A DNA stretch of 64,000 bases from Roseovarius tolerans (GCF_900109855.1 NZ_FOBO01000007.1:62001-126000), one strand, 5' to 3'. Shown: positions 1 to 7,168, counted from the first letter of the stretch. Notes: a model not told the origin generated them from the letters alone. Made by a program: numbers and translations.

Positions 1-27
1 CGCGAAGCTGGCGCTCTTGATGGTGGC

Positions 28-233
28 TTAATCCCTCGTTTCATAGTTACAGCCCCACCGATGCCAGCAACCGAGGTTGGCGACCCAATTGCCGTCATGG
101 GTCGCTGACGGGCTTAACCCTCCGTCTCAAGGTAGAACCAGCACACATCGGTCCGGATGGCTGTGTCAGGCTTTCTCGATCGCAACCGGCCAGACGGGCG
201 AGAGGCGTCGCGAGTGGTTAACCCTTCGTCTCA
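28..233. repeat. Three spaced 16-bp direct repeats
   Basis: Three near-identical 16-mers with consensus TTAAYCCYTCGTYTCA lie at 28-43, 114-129 and 218-233, about 86 and 104 bp apart on the same strand. They sit upstream of the helicase-like gene at 507. Spaced same-orientation words before a replication-type gene would fit iterons or operator sites, but that role is inferred. The spacing is too irregular and the copies too few for a CRISPR array. Confidence 0.5.
80..105. other. 8-bp stem hairpin among the repeats
   Basis: GCGACCCA at 80-87 is complemented by TGGGTCGC at 98-105 with a 10-nt loop, a perfect 8-bp stem. It lies between the first and second 16-bp direct repeat. No T-run follows, so a terminator is unlikely. 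A structural element of the repeat region is possible. Confidence 0.4.
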
Positions 234-338
234 CAGACAGAGATACCGACCCGGCCCTAGCCCGGTTTTTCAAAGCCTCTCCGTTGTGAGCGGAGTGAGG
301 TCATGGCAAGGCATTGACAGATAACAAAAAAAGCGCAC

Positions 339-357
339 TGACCTGATAGATAGGTCA
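339..357. promoter_or_regulatory. Operator-like inverted repeat upstream of helicase-like gene
   Basis: TGACCT at 339-344 and AGGTCA at 352-357 form a perfect 6-bp dyad around 7 nt, 150 bp upstream of the ATG at 507. A TTGACA hexamer stands at 314-319, but I see no convincing -10 box at normal spacing. The dyad looks like a dimeric repressor site; its regulator is not visible in the window. Confidence 0.35.
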
Positions 358-506
358 TAGATCAGTCTGCCCCCTTGTTGGCTTTCCGCGAGCAGGCGTT
401 GGCACTGCTTTCAATACGGCTGCCCGGTCTGATCGTGGCCGTCTCCAGATGCCCCGACGGGGGTTCCCTTAAATCCGACCCAACGGGTCAAACACAGGAG
501 CCAGTC

Positions 507-2033
507 ATGGCCCACATTCATATTGTCGATATGCCCTGCGGCTACGGCAAGTCGTCCCGCATCGTAAGCAGCTTCGACAAGCGAGAGAAATACATCGCAG
601 TCGTACCATACCTGAGCGAGGTGAAGCGGTTCATTTCGGATGCGCAAGAGAAATCCAAGATGATCCTGACAGAACCCGTCAGCGGAAGCAGCAACAAGAG
701 CGATCACTGTGAGAAGCTGCTCCGAGCCGGTAAGTCAATCGCGACAACTCACGCCATGTTCTATCGCCTCGGCACGCTTGCGACGTTCTCAACAGGTGCG
801 GCACGTTGTGTCGCCTTTGAGCCCGGTACCGTTCCCAGTGTCGAAGTTGAGCACCTCCTGGACGGATACAACCTGATCATTGACGAGGTGATCAATCCCT
901 TCGAGCTTGATCAGACGGTGAGAAGCGTCGACTTCGATCAGGATTACTTGGACATGGGACTTGTGGAAGTTCACGCTGACGGACGAGTTGTGCCGACACC
1001 CGCATGGGACCTGAAGTACTTTCAGGGCAGCAAGACCTTCAGCCCGGCGCTGTATGAGAAGGCCAAATCCGGCGGCCTGTACCGGTTGGAAGAGAAGCTG
1101 TTCGTGTTGACCATCCCAATCGAGCTGCTCCTGAAGCCAAAGTCGGTCACGATCTACACGTACCTCTCAGAAGGATCACTGCTTCTCAAGTTCCTGAGGA
1201 AGGTGCAGCAAGACCGTCCGGGCCTATTTTCACTGACAGTGGAGTATATAGGGCAAGCCGAAGAGGCCGCTTGGCGTGAGGACGTGGCGAATGCACTGAC
1301 GGTCCTCTCCATCCCGGGATTGGAAGAGCAACTCTGGAACTACACAGCACAGTTGAAGGGTATCAAGAAGCATTCCGAATGCGCGTCCATCGGGCATGAG
1401 TTGCGCAAGTTCAAGGACGGCGAGTTGGAAGGGGTCAACCTCAACTCAGTGATGCTGACCTGCGCCCGGGACCTCTGGCATGACAACAGATCGGGTCAGA
1501 AGCCAGCAGCTGGCCGCCTAGCCAAGCACACACGTATGTTTGGCCGCGCCGTGAAGGAGGAGGACTTTGACCATGAGACCGAGAGGTACGTGGACAAGTG
1601 GTCCACCAACGGGGTCAGGTTCGTTCCCAACACGACGAGAGGGACTAACGACCACGCCGGGTGCACTCACGCTGTGTACCTGTACGACCAGCATCCAAAT
1701 CCACAGTTGCTTACCTTCCTCGGGATGGCTCGGAACTCACAAGATGCTTACCAGTTCTGTGACGCCTATGCGCTGACGGAGTTGGTGCAGTGGCTGTTTC
1801 GCTCCGCTATTAGGGTAGGGGGCCTCAACTCGACAGGTCGCCAGTACAAGCCACGCCGACGTGTTACAGTGTATATCCCGTCGCAACGCATGCGAAACCT
1901 GCTGCTCAACTGGCTCCTGTCGGGCAAGGTGAATAGCGGGTCGGTCAACCCGACAGGGCTGCTGCAGACTGAACTGCTTGCTCGGGTTGAGGGCCGACCG
2001 ATGCCCACCTACTCTGAGTGTCTGGAAATATGA
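507..2033 (+). CDS. Divergent superfamily 2 helicase-like ATPase of a mobile element
   Basis: The protein has 508 residues. A Walker A-like motif PCGYGKSS is at residues 10-17, a Walker B-like LIIDEV at 123-128, a TTHAMF segment near 80-85, and QWLFRSAIR at 428-436 resembles helicase motif VI (Q-x3-R-x2-R). This order fits a divergent SF2 NTPase/helicase; the substrate is unknown. ATG 507 is chosen because AGGAG lies at 496-500; the frame is open further upstream but lacks another good ribosome site. Its composition is less G+C-rich than the genes after 7.1 kb. The upstream repeats and nearby att-like sites suggest a plasmid-, phage- or satellite-type replication or defence protein. I do not recognise a named family. 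Confidence 0.6.
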   Translation: MAHIHIVDMPCGYGKSSRIVSSFDKREKYIAVVPYLSEVKRFISDAQEKSKMILTEPVSGSSNKSDHCEKLLRAGKSIATTHAMFYRLGTLATFSTGAARCVAFEPGTVPSVEVEHLLDGYNLIIDEVINPFELDQTVRSVDFDQDYLDMGLVEVHADGRVVPTPAWDLKYFQGSKTFSPALYEKAKSGGLYRLEEKLFVLTIPIELLLKPKSVTIYTYLSEGSLLLKFLRKVQQDRPGLFSLTVEYIGQAEEAAWREDVANALTVLSIPGLEEQLWNYTAQLKGIKKHSECASIGHELRKFKDGELEGVNLNSVMLTCARDLWHDNRSGQKPAAGRLAKHTRMFGRAVKEEDFDHETERYVDKWSTNGVRFVPNTTRGTNDHAGCTHAVYLYDQHPNPQLLTFLGMARNSQDAYQFCDAYALTELVQWLFRSAIRVGGLNSTGRQYKPRRRVTVYIPSQRMRNLLLNWLLSGKVNSGSVNPTGLLQTELLARVEGRPMPTYSECLEI

Positions 2034-2037
2034 TGAA

Positions 2038-2059
2038 GGGCGGGGCGCAAGCCTCGCCC
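2038..2059 (+). terminator. GC-rich hairpin after helicase-like gene
   Basis: Nine-base arms GGGCGGGGC and GCCTCGCCC around a GCAA loop start 5 nt after the stop codon. There is no following T-run, so it is a stem-loop terminator candidate of the weak kind. Confidence 0.45.
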
Positions 2060-2120
2060 GCATCTCCTCAACCATCTATTTCCTTTCAACGGCTGGCGTA
2101 CGGGTTGCATAACGATATAG

Positions 2121-2147
2121 TCTGACACTAGGGTGAGACACACGAGG
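2121..2147. repeat. Outer arm-type repeats left of core site A
   Basis: Two imperfect units, TCTGACACTAGG and TGAGACACACGAGG, lie in tandem about 55 bp left of the 18-bp core at 2202. They resemble the two GGTGTGACACA units right of core B (7057-7080). Same-orientation repeats of about 13 bp on both sides of a core resemble integrase arm-binding sites; this is inferred from layout only. Confidence 0.45.
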
Positions 2148-2201
2148 AAACACAACACCTCATTAGTGTTCATTAACAGTATCTTAGTGGTCTGGCGGCG
2201 A

Positions 2202-2219
2202 TCCCCCTAGGCTCCACCA
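2202..2219 (+). other. att-like core site A (tRNA/tmRNA 3'-end-like)
   Basis: The 18-mer TCCCCCTAGGCTCCACCA is repeated exactly at 7001-7018. It reads like the T-arm/acceptor end and CCA tail of a tRNA or tmRNA, a classic target of tyrosine recombinases. The DNA just upstream does not fold as a complete tRNA, so this is a displaced gene end rather than the intact gene. The truncated integrase starts 100 bp downstream, where integrases usually sit next to their att site. Confidence 0.6.
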
Positions 2220-2281
2220 TCCACCACCAAAACCCTTTGAGGCCAGTAAGTTGGTGATTTTTCGTGGTAATTTTCGGGAAC

Positions 2282-2307
2282 TGTTACGCTGAGGTGTTAC
2301 AGTGAGG
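2282..2307. repeat. Inner arm-type 13-bp tandem repeats right of core A
   Basis: TGTTACGCTGAGG (2282-2294) is followed without a gap by TGTTACAGTGAGG (2295-2307). The second unit is found again exactly at 6919-6931, left of core B. The pair lies just before the integrase start at 2320, so it could also be an autoregulatory site. Confidence 0.5.
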
Positions 2308-2319
2308 ACCCTCGAAAAC

Positions 2320-3099
2320 ATGCCCGGTCATACCCGTCTGTACCGTCGCGGCGCTGTTTACTATCACCGCGCAGCGATCCCAAAAGACATCGCAGACACC
2401 TATCCGAAAGCCGAAGAAACCTTCTCTCTCAAGACGAAGGATCACGCTGAAGCCTTGCGACGTGTTCGGATCGAAGCCGTGCGAGTGGATGAGGAATTTG
2501 CGGCTCATCGGCGCAGGCTGGAGGCGCAGAACGCGCCTTGTGTGGATCACCTCACGCCGGAACAACTCAAGACGATCAAACAGGCCTACTTGCGTCACCT
2601 CTTGGAGGAGGATGAGGAGGTCAGGTTGGATGGGTTTGAAGAGCCTGACGCCACTGTTGCGGGCGAAGAACCCATGGAGCATGAGCCACGTCCCTCATTC
2701 GAGGAACGCGAAGAGCTGATTGAAGACATGGACGCGGTGACGCGAGGAAATCTCGCTCGCGGTAAGCAAGACGACTTCTTCAAAGATGAGGCCGAGGAGG
2801 TTTTGAGCTGGGAAGGTATCGAGGTGCGATTGGCCTCACATTCATCTGATTGGCGGAGGGTTGTGAGGGCGCTTCAGGAGGCCTCTGTGGAGGCTGCAGA
2901 CGCCCAACGCAAACGCAATGCGGGTGACGTCGTGCAAACGCCCCTAGAGCCGTTACAGCAGTCTGTGTGGGCTTCTTCCGCTGCTTCTGCTCCCTTGCTG
3001 TCCGCTGCGTTTGAGCGCTGGGCAGAAGGCCGCCAGAAGCGTGCGCGAACAGATAATAGCCGAGCTTCCCAAGCCCGCGGACCTTCCCAGGCTCGATGA
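2320..3099 (+). pseudogene. Tyrosine recombinase/integrase, N-terminal remnant
   Basis: The first ~60 residues (HTRLYRRGAVYYHR, then SLKTKDHAEALRRV) match the N-terminal DUF6538-type segment of phage/island tyrosine integrases. The next ~180 residues are the variable, charged linker typical of these proteins, ending in a short core-binding-like piece (AAFERWAEGR). The frame then stops after 259 residues, with no R-H-R-Y catalytic domain in any frame downstream. ATG 2320 gives the family's normal N-terminus; a GTG at 2302 is in frame but overlaps the tandem repeats. It is therefore a broken integrase lying directly inside att-like site A and should be unable to recombine. Confidence 0.7.
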
Positions 3100-3238
3100 A
3101 ACCATCACCATTAACCTTGAATCTCCGTTTCCGGCTGAATTGGAAAGGCTGAAGAGCTGGGTTGCAGGTGGCAGGTTGGGTGATGGATTTTGTCACTGGT
3201 GGTGACGTTGACGGAGAACGAGATGGTGGGCCTTTCAC

Positions 3239-3349
3239 TTAGCCACCGTCCTTGCGGATCGCAGGGAGAACACCCTCAGCAACCCAGTCTTGGAACGCCT
3301 CGGCTTCAGGCTTGCGGCTCAGCATGACCAGCTTGTATAGGCGCGCCAT
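3239..3349 (-). pseudogene. BRO-N domain, C-terminal fragment
   Basis: Thirty-six residues read LYKLVMLSRKPEAEAF, then QDWVAEGVLPAIRK, and stop. This is the highly conserved second half of the BRO-N domain of phage antirepressor-like proteins. The frame is closed by a stop just upstream (3356-3358), so the first half of the domain is missing here. The matching first half lies on the same strand at 6688-6939, which suggests one gene split by the DNA in between. Confidence 0.65.
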
Positions 3350-3520
3350 GCGCCATCACAGATTACAGTGTCCGAAATCGGTGTTTCGAAGCTCGCTCCA
3401 TTCTACACTATTAGGTCCACAACGCCCCTTTTTGTTGAACAGCAAGCGATTGCAAAGTCGTCTTATATTACGAGTGATAATCAACCGTGGGTTTTACTAC
3501 CCACCTTCGATAACATCTAA

Positions 3521-4501
3521 TCATCGTGGTTGGGTGTGCCTGTCGTACCAGAAGTTTTCGAGGTTTTTCGCGTGACGTTGGGCTTCCTTCTCAGCGCTCT
3601 GATGTGCCTCTGACAAAGCGTTGATTGCGTTGCTACCGCTTTTCCAAGCCAAGTGGATGACATCGCCCGTCGACACCTTGACGGGGATCAGCCTACCGTC
3701 GTTGAAACAGAGACAAAGGTTGTGAATGGTCAAGTTTACTTTGTCCTTCAGGGCCTCCAAATTTGGCTGCCACCCGTCTTCGACAATGCAGACAAAAGTG
3801 CCGTTCCCAGCGTATGACATCATATGTCGATGTTCACTCAGACACATCGTGATGGCCTCGGCGACGTCGACCACGAGGCATTCGTATTCATAGCGCGAGG
3901 TTTTCTGGAACAGGTCTTCGATATCGCGAATGCTGAAAGCGAAGACAGCTGCCCCAAACAGCTTCTTGCGTGCCACAAGGGAAGTATAGCTCTTCAGGGA
4001 CCGGTAATCGATTACCCAGTCTAAATTGCGCACGTGAAACGGTTCGTGCAATGCCAGCGTTTCGTCGATCTCGCTCGCACCTGCTTCACCCGGAGCAGAC
4101 TGCTGATTTTGCCTCTTTCGACCAGTGACAGTATCGTCCACCAGTCTGATACGGTCCCGCAGATCATTTATTTCGATGGGCTTGGTTATGTAGTCCGTGG
4201 CACCGGCGGAGAAGGCCCGGTCAATGTGTGTTTTATCAGACAATGCCGTCAACATCAGGATCGGTGTTTTCTTATAGTCGTGCCGATCACGCAAGATCTT
4301 GCAAAGTTCAATCCCGTCGGTTCCGGGCATCTGAATATCTAGCAAGAAGCAGTCAATTGGCCCGGCGTCGGGCTGTACCAACACGTCAAGCGCATCAACC
4401 GCACATGATGCCGTCGATACTGTGTGCCCTCCGATAAATCGAACCAGCTGCTCGATGAGTTCGAGGATCGCAGGTTCGTCGTCTACAACAAGCAGATGCA
4501 T
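3521..4501 (-). CDS. Response regulator with degenerate GGDEF-like output domain
   Basis: The protein has 326 residues. Residues 1-125 are a receiver domain with acidic pocket D7-D8-E9, phosphoacceptor D55 (LLDIQMPG), T86 (MLTALS) and K107 (TKPIE). All catalytic residues are present, so it should accept phosphate. A linker of ~25 residues leads to a C-terminal region (about 150-326) whose fold pattern recalls GGDEF domains, but the signature is YAGNGTFVCIV instead of GGDEF, so cyclase activity is unlikely. No histidine kinase is adjacent. It sits between two BRO fragments, so it seems to be cargo inserted into phage-type DNA. Its partner kinase is presumably elsewhere. Confidence 0.75.
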   Translation of the reverse strand: MHLLVVDDEPAILELIEQLVRFIGGHTVSTASCAVDALDVLVQPDAGPIDCFLLDIQMPGTDGIELCKILRDRHDYKKTPILMLTALSDKTHIDRAFSAGATDYITKPIEINDLRDRIRLVDDTVTGRKRQNQQSAPGEAGASEIDETLALHEPFHVRNLDWVIDYRSLKSYTSLVARKKLFGAAVFAFSIRDIEDLFQKTSRYEYECLVVDVAEAITMCLSEHRHMMSYAGNGTFVCIVEDGWQPNLEALKDKVNLTIHNLCLCFNDGRLIPVKVSTGDVIHLAWKSGSNAINALSEAHQSAEKEAQRHAKNLENFWYDRHTQPR

Positions 4502-5148
4502 CTTGTGCCTCGCTCCGTCGCAACATTACTGTGCTTTCCGCGACTTGATGTCTCAAAAATGTGCATTCACAGCTTTGCAACAACTAAAAGCAGACCATGG
4601 CGATATTGTGGCGACTTCAGCGAAAAAATAGCATTCATTCGTGGCTAGACGACTGAAGCCGCCCTTGGCAACAACGGACCAACTGAAGGAAATGCTTGGA
4701 AACCACCTAAACCATAGGCTTAGGCGGTAGCGGCACGCTCGGCGTCGTCACGCCGGTTTTCTCTCAATGGTGGCTCCTAAAGGGTAACCAATTCTGACTC
4801 TTTGTCATCGACGACGAAAACGAAGTTGGAGACGCAGCAAGTATGGCCTTGATCTGCGCTGCACAACAATAGGTTGACACACAAGCATGGCCATCTACCA
4901 TAACATCGTCCCGGTTCGGCGCTTCACTAGTGAAAAGGTTCTGAATAAGAGCCGTCTGAACGAGTGGCGTATCTGTCGATTAGAGAGTTTATCTGGTCCG
5001 GTTTTTATCTGGGCCGGGGCGCTATGACGTATCTTCGCAGTCCTAGAAATTGCGGCCAGCTATTTCCAAAAGTCCGCTATGCACTCGCCAATTGCTTTGG
5101 AAGAGCCATTGAGCGTGAACGTTGCAGAGTCACCATTTTGGAACATAA
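4502..5148. other. Gene-poor stretch in the accessory region
   Basis: I see no credible gene here. The composition is less G+C-rich than the flanking chromosome and frames are broken by many stops. A short segment near 4800-4872 reads FVIDDENEVG, vaguely like a receiver-domain start, but it ends after 23 residues. The promoter of the leftward response regulator should lie at the left end. Confidence 0.4.
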
Positions 5149-5181
5149 CGCGCACCTTGTTGTCTCGTTTCTCTCCTGCAG

Positions 5182-5376
5182 ACGCTCAAGGATGAGAAGA
5201 TGGTTCGAGACTGGACCAAGAAAGAACAAGCTCGCGGTACCGTTCGACAAGCCATCGAGGTGATACTGGATCGTGGACTTCCCGAAGCCTATGAACCGGG
5301 CGTGTTCAATAGAAAGTGCGAGAACCTATACCGGCACGTTTGGGGCATGTCCGGCACGCGTTCAGCGCTGATGTGA
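5182..5376 (+). pseudogene. Type I restriction enzyme subunit HsdR, C-terminal fragment
   Basis: In one frame the DNA reads VRDWTKKEQARGTVR, then VILDRGLPEAYEP, then FNRKCENLYRHVWG, and stops at 5374-5376. This matches my recollection of the extreme C-terminus of HsdR-type proteins (the DUF3387 region: a basic helix after DW.KKE.AR, then LP.AYTPE.Y..KC..V..HV). Upstream the frame is closed by stops at 5146 and before. No helicase or nuclease part, hsdM or hsdS is present. It is a ~60-residue relic of a restriction system. Confidence 0.6.
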
Positions 5377-5504
5377 GCGTCTACGGGATGACGGCTTCCA
5401 AAGTGGCTAGGTCCAATGGGTTGATTGAGGCAATTGATGCGGGCAACATGAGTTATAAGGCGCTGCGCTTGGGGAGCGTCTGTTACAACATTGGGGTATC
5501 CAAA

Positions 5505-5705
5505 ATGAAGAAAATTCACCTCGCAGTCATCGTCGCCGTCACCATGGCAGCGGCTCCCGTCACCGCTGGAAACATGGCAGCTCCGGTCATGGAGCCATCA
5601 GTGATTGTGGCCGATACAACTGGCTCGTCAGCCAATCAGGCTGAAATCGTGACCCTCACACTAACGGCACTGGTTTTCTTAACAGCCATTATCAGTGCCA
5701 ACTGA
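5505..5705 (+). CDS. Small secreted or membrane-anchored protein
   Basis: The protein has 66 residues. An N-terminal signal-like segment (MKKIHLAVIVAVTMAAAPVTAG, residues 1-22, likely cleaved after VTA) is followed by a short acidic/polar middle (PVMEPSVIVADTTGS) and a C-terminal hydrophobic stretch (about 45-63, LTLTALVFLTAIISAN). ATG 5505 is preferred because a GGGG lies ~10 nt upstream and it gives a clean signal peptide. Proteins with this layout (signal, DPVMEP-like motif, C-terminal hydrophobic tail) occur as small hypotheticals in Rhodobacterales, as far as I recall. No function is known to me. Confidence 0.6.
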   Translation: MKKIHLAVIVAVTMAAAPVTAGNMAAPVMEPSVIVADTTGSSANQAEIVTLTLTALVFLTAIISAN

Positions 5706-5979
5706 ACAAGTTCGTGCCGTGACCCTAACGCACAAGGGCCATGAAGCAGAAACTGATCGCACTGCAGGGATTGAGAAGTACACTCGTTTGGGTGTGCGCT
5801 TTCTCATGTGGTAGTGTTTGCTCTTAAAGGTTTTGAGGTAACCCTAGATTTGTAGACAATTTACTAAGTTTGCTTGGTGATTTTGGGATCGTTCATGTTT
5901 ATTTCATCAATACACCTCAGTTCCGGCACATTGTTTCACAACTGTTAATCCGAAAAGCTCAATTTCGGAGGGACGGCTC

Positions 5980-6621
5980 GTGGGGTTCGCACAGAAGACT
6001 GCTATGGTTGAAAAGGTGGATCGTCGGTATCTGACCGGCATCTGTGGAGATGCGAACATTCGTACGCCGCTTGGCCCCAGACGCGTCGAGATGTTGAACC
6101 CGGGTGACATGGTTGTAACCCGCGACCATGGTCTTCAACCGGTCCGCATGATCTGGACCAGAACCGTCAACGCCGCTGACATGCGCGTCCAACCCGATCT
6201 CGCCCCCATTCGCCTGAAGCCACGCGCTATCGGACCTATGATGCCAACCCGGGATTTGCGCATTGCAAGTGGTCACCGCGGGCTGATCCCAGGATATCTG
6301 ATTGCAGGTGTGCCGGATGACAAATCATATATTATGCGCATTGATGCGGTCGCATTGGTCAGCGATGCCGCATATATGGATCGTGCGGTGGAAGAGGTGA
6401 TCTTCTACAATCTAGTTTTTGACCGCCACGAAGTCTTTTGCGCCGAAGGGTTACCGATTGAAAGTTTCCGACCTTCACCCAAGGCGATAAGCCTGATGGA
6501 CGTCAGAGCGCGCGACGCCATGGTTGACCTGTTTCCCAATCTCGCGCGACGACGGTGTGCTTATCCCAGTTTGAAATACCCCGTGGCACAGGGGCGTGCG
6601 TATCGCTCATGCCACGCCTGA
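5980..6621 (+). CDS. Hint-domain protein (Hedgehog/intein-type)
   Basis: The protein has 213 residues, nearly all one Hint_2-type domain. C22 (GICGDANIRTPLG) is the expected splice/cleavage cysteine. It is followed by the strand-turn pattern VEMLNPGDMVVTRDHGLQPV, then a ...ASGHRGLIPG... block and VFDRHEVFCAEG near the end. Starting at GTG 5980 places the SD-like CGGAGGGA 7 nt upstream. In Rhodobacterales such domains are usually the C-terminal part of large secreted or calcium-binding proteins; here it stands nearly alone, with only 20 residues before the Hint cysteine. It could be a fragment of a larger protein or a true short form. Substrate unknown. Confidence 0.7.
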   Translation: MGFAQKTAMVEKVDRRYLTGICGDANIRTPLGPRRVEMLNPGDMVVTRDHGLQPVRMIWTRTVNAADMRVQPDLAPIRLKPRAIGPMMPTRDLRIASGHRGLIPGYLIAGVPDDKSYIMRIDAVALVSDAAYMDRAVEEVIFYNLVFDRHEVFCAEGLPIESFRPSPKAISLMDVRARDAMVDLFPNLARRRCAYPSLKYPVAQGRAYRSCHA

Positions 6622-6687
6622 GATTAGAAGCGAGGTGCGGGGGTTCTCGGTTAGAAAAGACCGGTCGCTAGCCGCGGTGGTTTGCAT

Positions 6688-6939
6688 CTAGGACTTCGCT
6701 AAAATCTCAAACTTTAATGATTGCTGGGCAGGCCGCCTCGCAGGGTTTGTGCTATTGGAGACATCAAGGTAGATGGAGTATGAGCCATCGCTTGTGTTGG
6801 TGATCCCAAGAATGTCGCACACGTCCTTCGCCGGGAACCAAGGCGGACCGTCAATGTCGATGACGCGGATGTTGTTGCTGTTGAAGTCGAAGATACGAGG
6901 GACTTTTCTGCAAAAAAGTGTTACAGTGAGGTGACACAT
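6688..6939 (-). pseudogene. BRO-N domain, N-terminal fragment
   Basis: The reading frame gives IFDFNSNNIRVIDIDG, then PPWFPAKDVCDILGITN. This is the conserved first half of the BRO-N domain (F.F....R.I...G.PWF.A.DVC..LG). After about residue 50 similarity is lost and the frame stops at 6688. ATG 6939 is the first ATG; a TTG at 6948 is also in frame. The 5' end overlaps the 13-bp arm-type repeats at 6919-6938. Together with the piece at 3239-3349 it would restore most of a small BRO-N protein, apart from a missing middle segment. Confidence 0.65.
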
Positions 6940-6940
6940 T
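6919..6940. repeat. Inner arm-type repeats left of core B
   Basis: TGTTACAGTGAGG at 6919-6931 is an exact copy of the unit at 2295-2307, followed directly by a partial unit TGACACA. They lie 61 bp left of the core at 7001, mirroring the 62-bp gap between core A and its right-hand repeats. Confidence 0.5.
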
Positions 6941-7000
6941 GCGTCCAATGGTGTACAGATAAGTTACTGAAGTTAAAAGAAACCTGCCTCAGGTAAGTGT

Positions 7001-7018
7001 TCCCCCTAGGCTCCACCA
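7001..7018 (+). other. att-like core site B
   Basis: This is an exact second copy of the 18-bp core of site A in the same orientation, 4.8 kb away. Direct 18-bp duplications ending in CCACCA are what integration into a tRNA/tmRNA 3' end leaves behind. The chromosomal genes with normal composition begin about 150 bp to the right. Confidence 0.6.
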
Positions 7019-7056
7019 AAACATTACAGATCAATATGTTAGCTGAATACTAGAGT

Positions 7057-7080
7057 GGTGTGACACATAGGTGTGACACA
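7057..7080. repeat. Outer arm-type 13-bp repeats right of core B
   Basis: GGTGTGACACA occurs at 7057-7067 and again at 7070-7080, a 13-bp period, 38 bp right of core B. The units resemble those left of core A (2121-2147). The nearest gene, the Lrp-type regulator, ends at 7169. Confidence 0.45.
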
Positions 7081-7168
7081 ATATGAAGCTGCATGCGTAT
7101 CCGAGCCAATCCCGACACGGTACTTTTATTTCTACTGGCCACTGCCAGAACATCATCAAACGGCCAGC

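Noticed and set aside
28..233. CRISPR array
   Set aside because: Only three imperfect 16-bp units at unequal 86 and 104 bp spacing; no cas genes in the window.
77..289. Open frame of 70 codons over the direct repeats
   Set aside because: It spans the hairpin and two of the 16-bp repeats, has no ribosome site and no family-like segment.
2140..2219. Complete tRNA gene ending at core A
   Set aside because: Apart from the 18-bp end, the upstream bases do not form D- or anticodon arms or a matching 5' acceptor.
4800..4872. Receiver-domain-like FVIDDENEVG segment
   Set aside because: Only 23 residues before a stop, with no phosphoacceptor region; too short to support.
4964..5263. Open frame of 99 codons in the gene-poor stretch
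   Set aside because: Overlaps the HsdR-like frame in another phase and its residues look random (Arg/Ser-rich, no motif).
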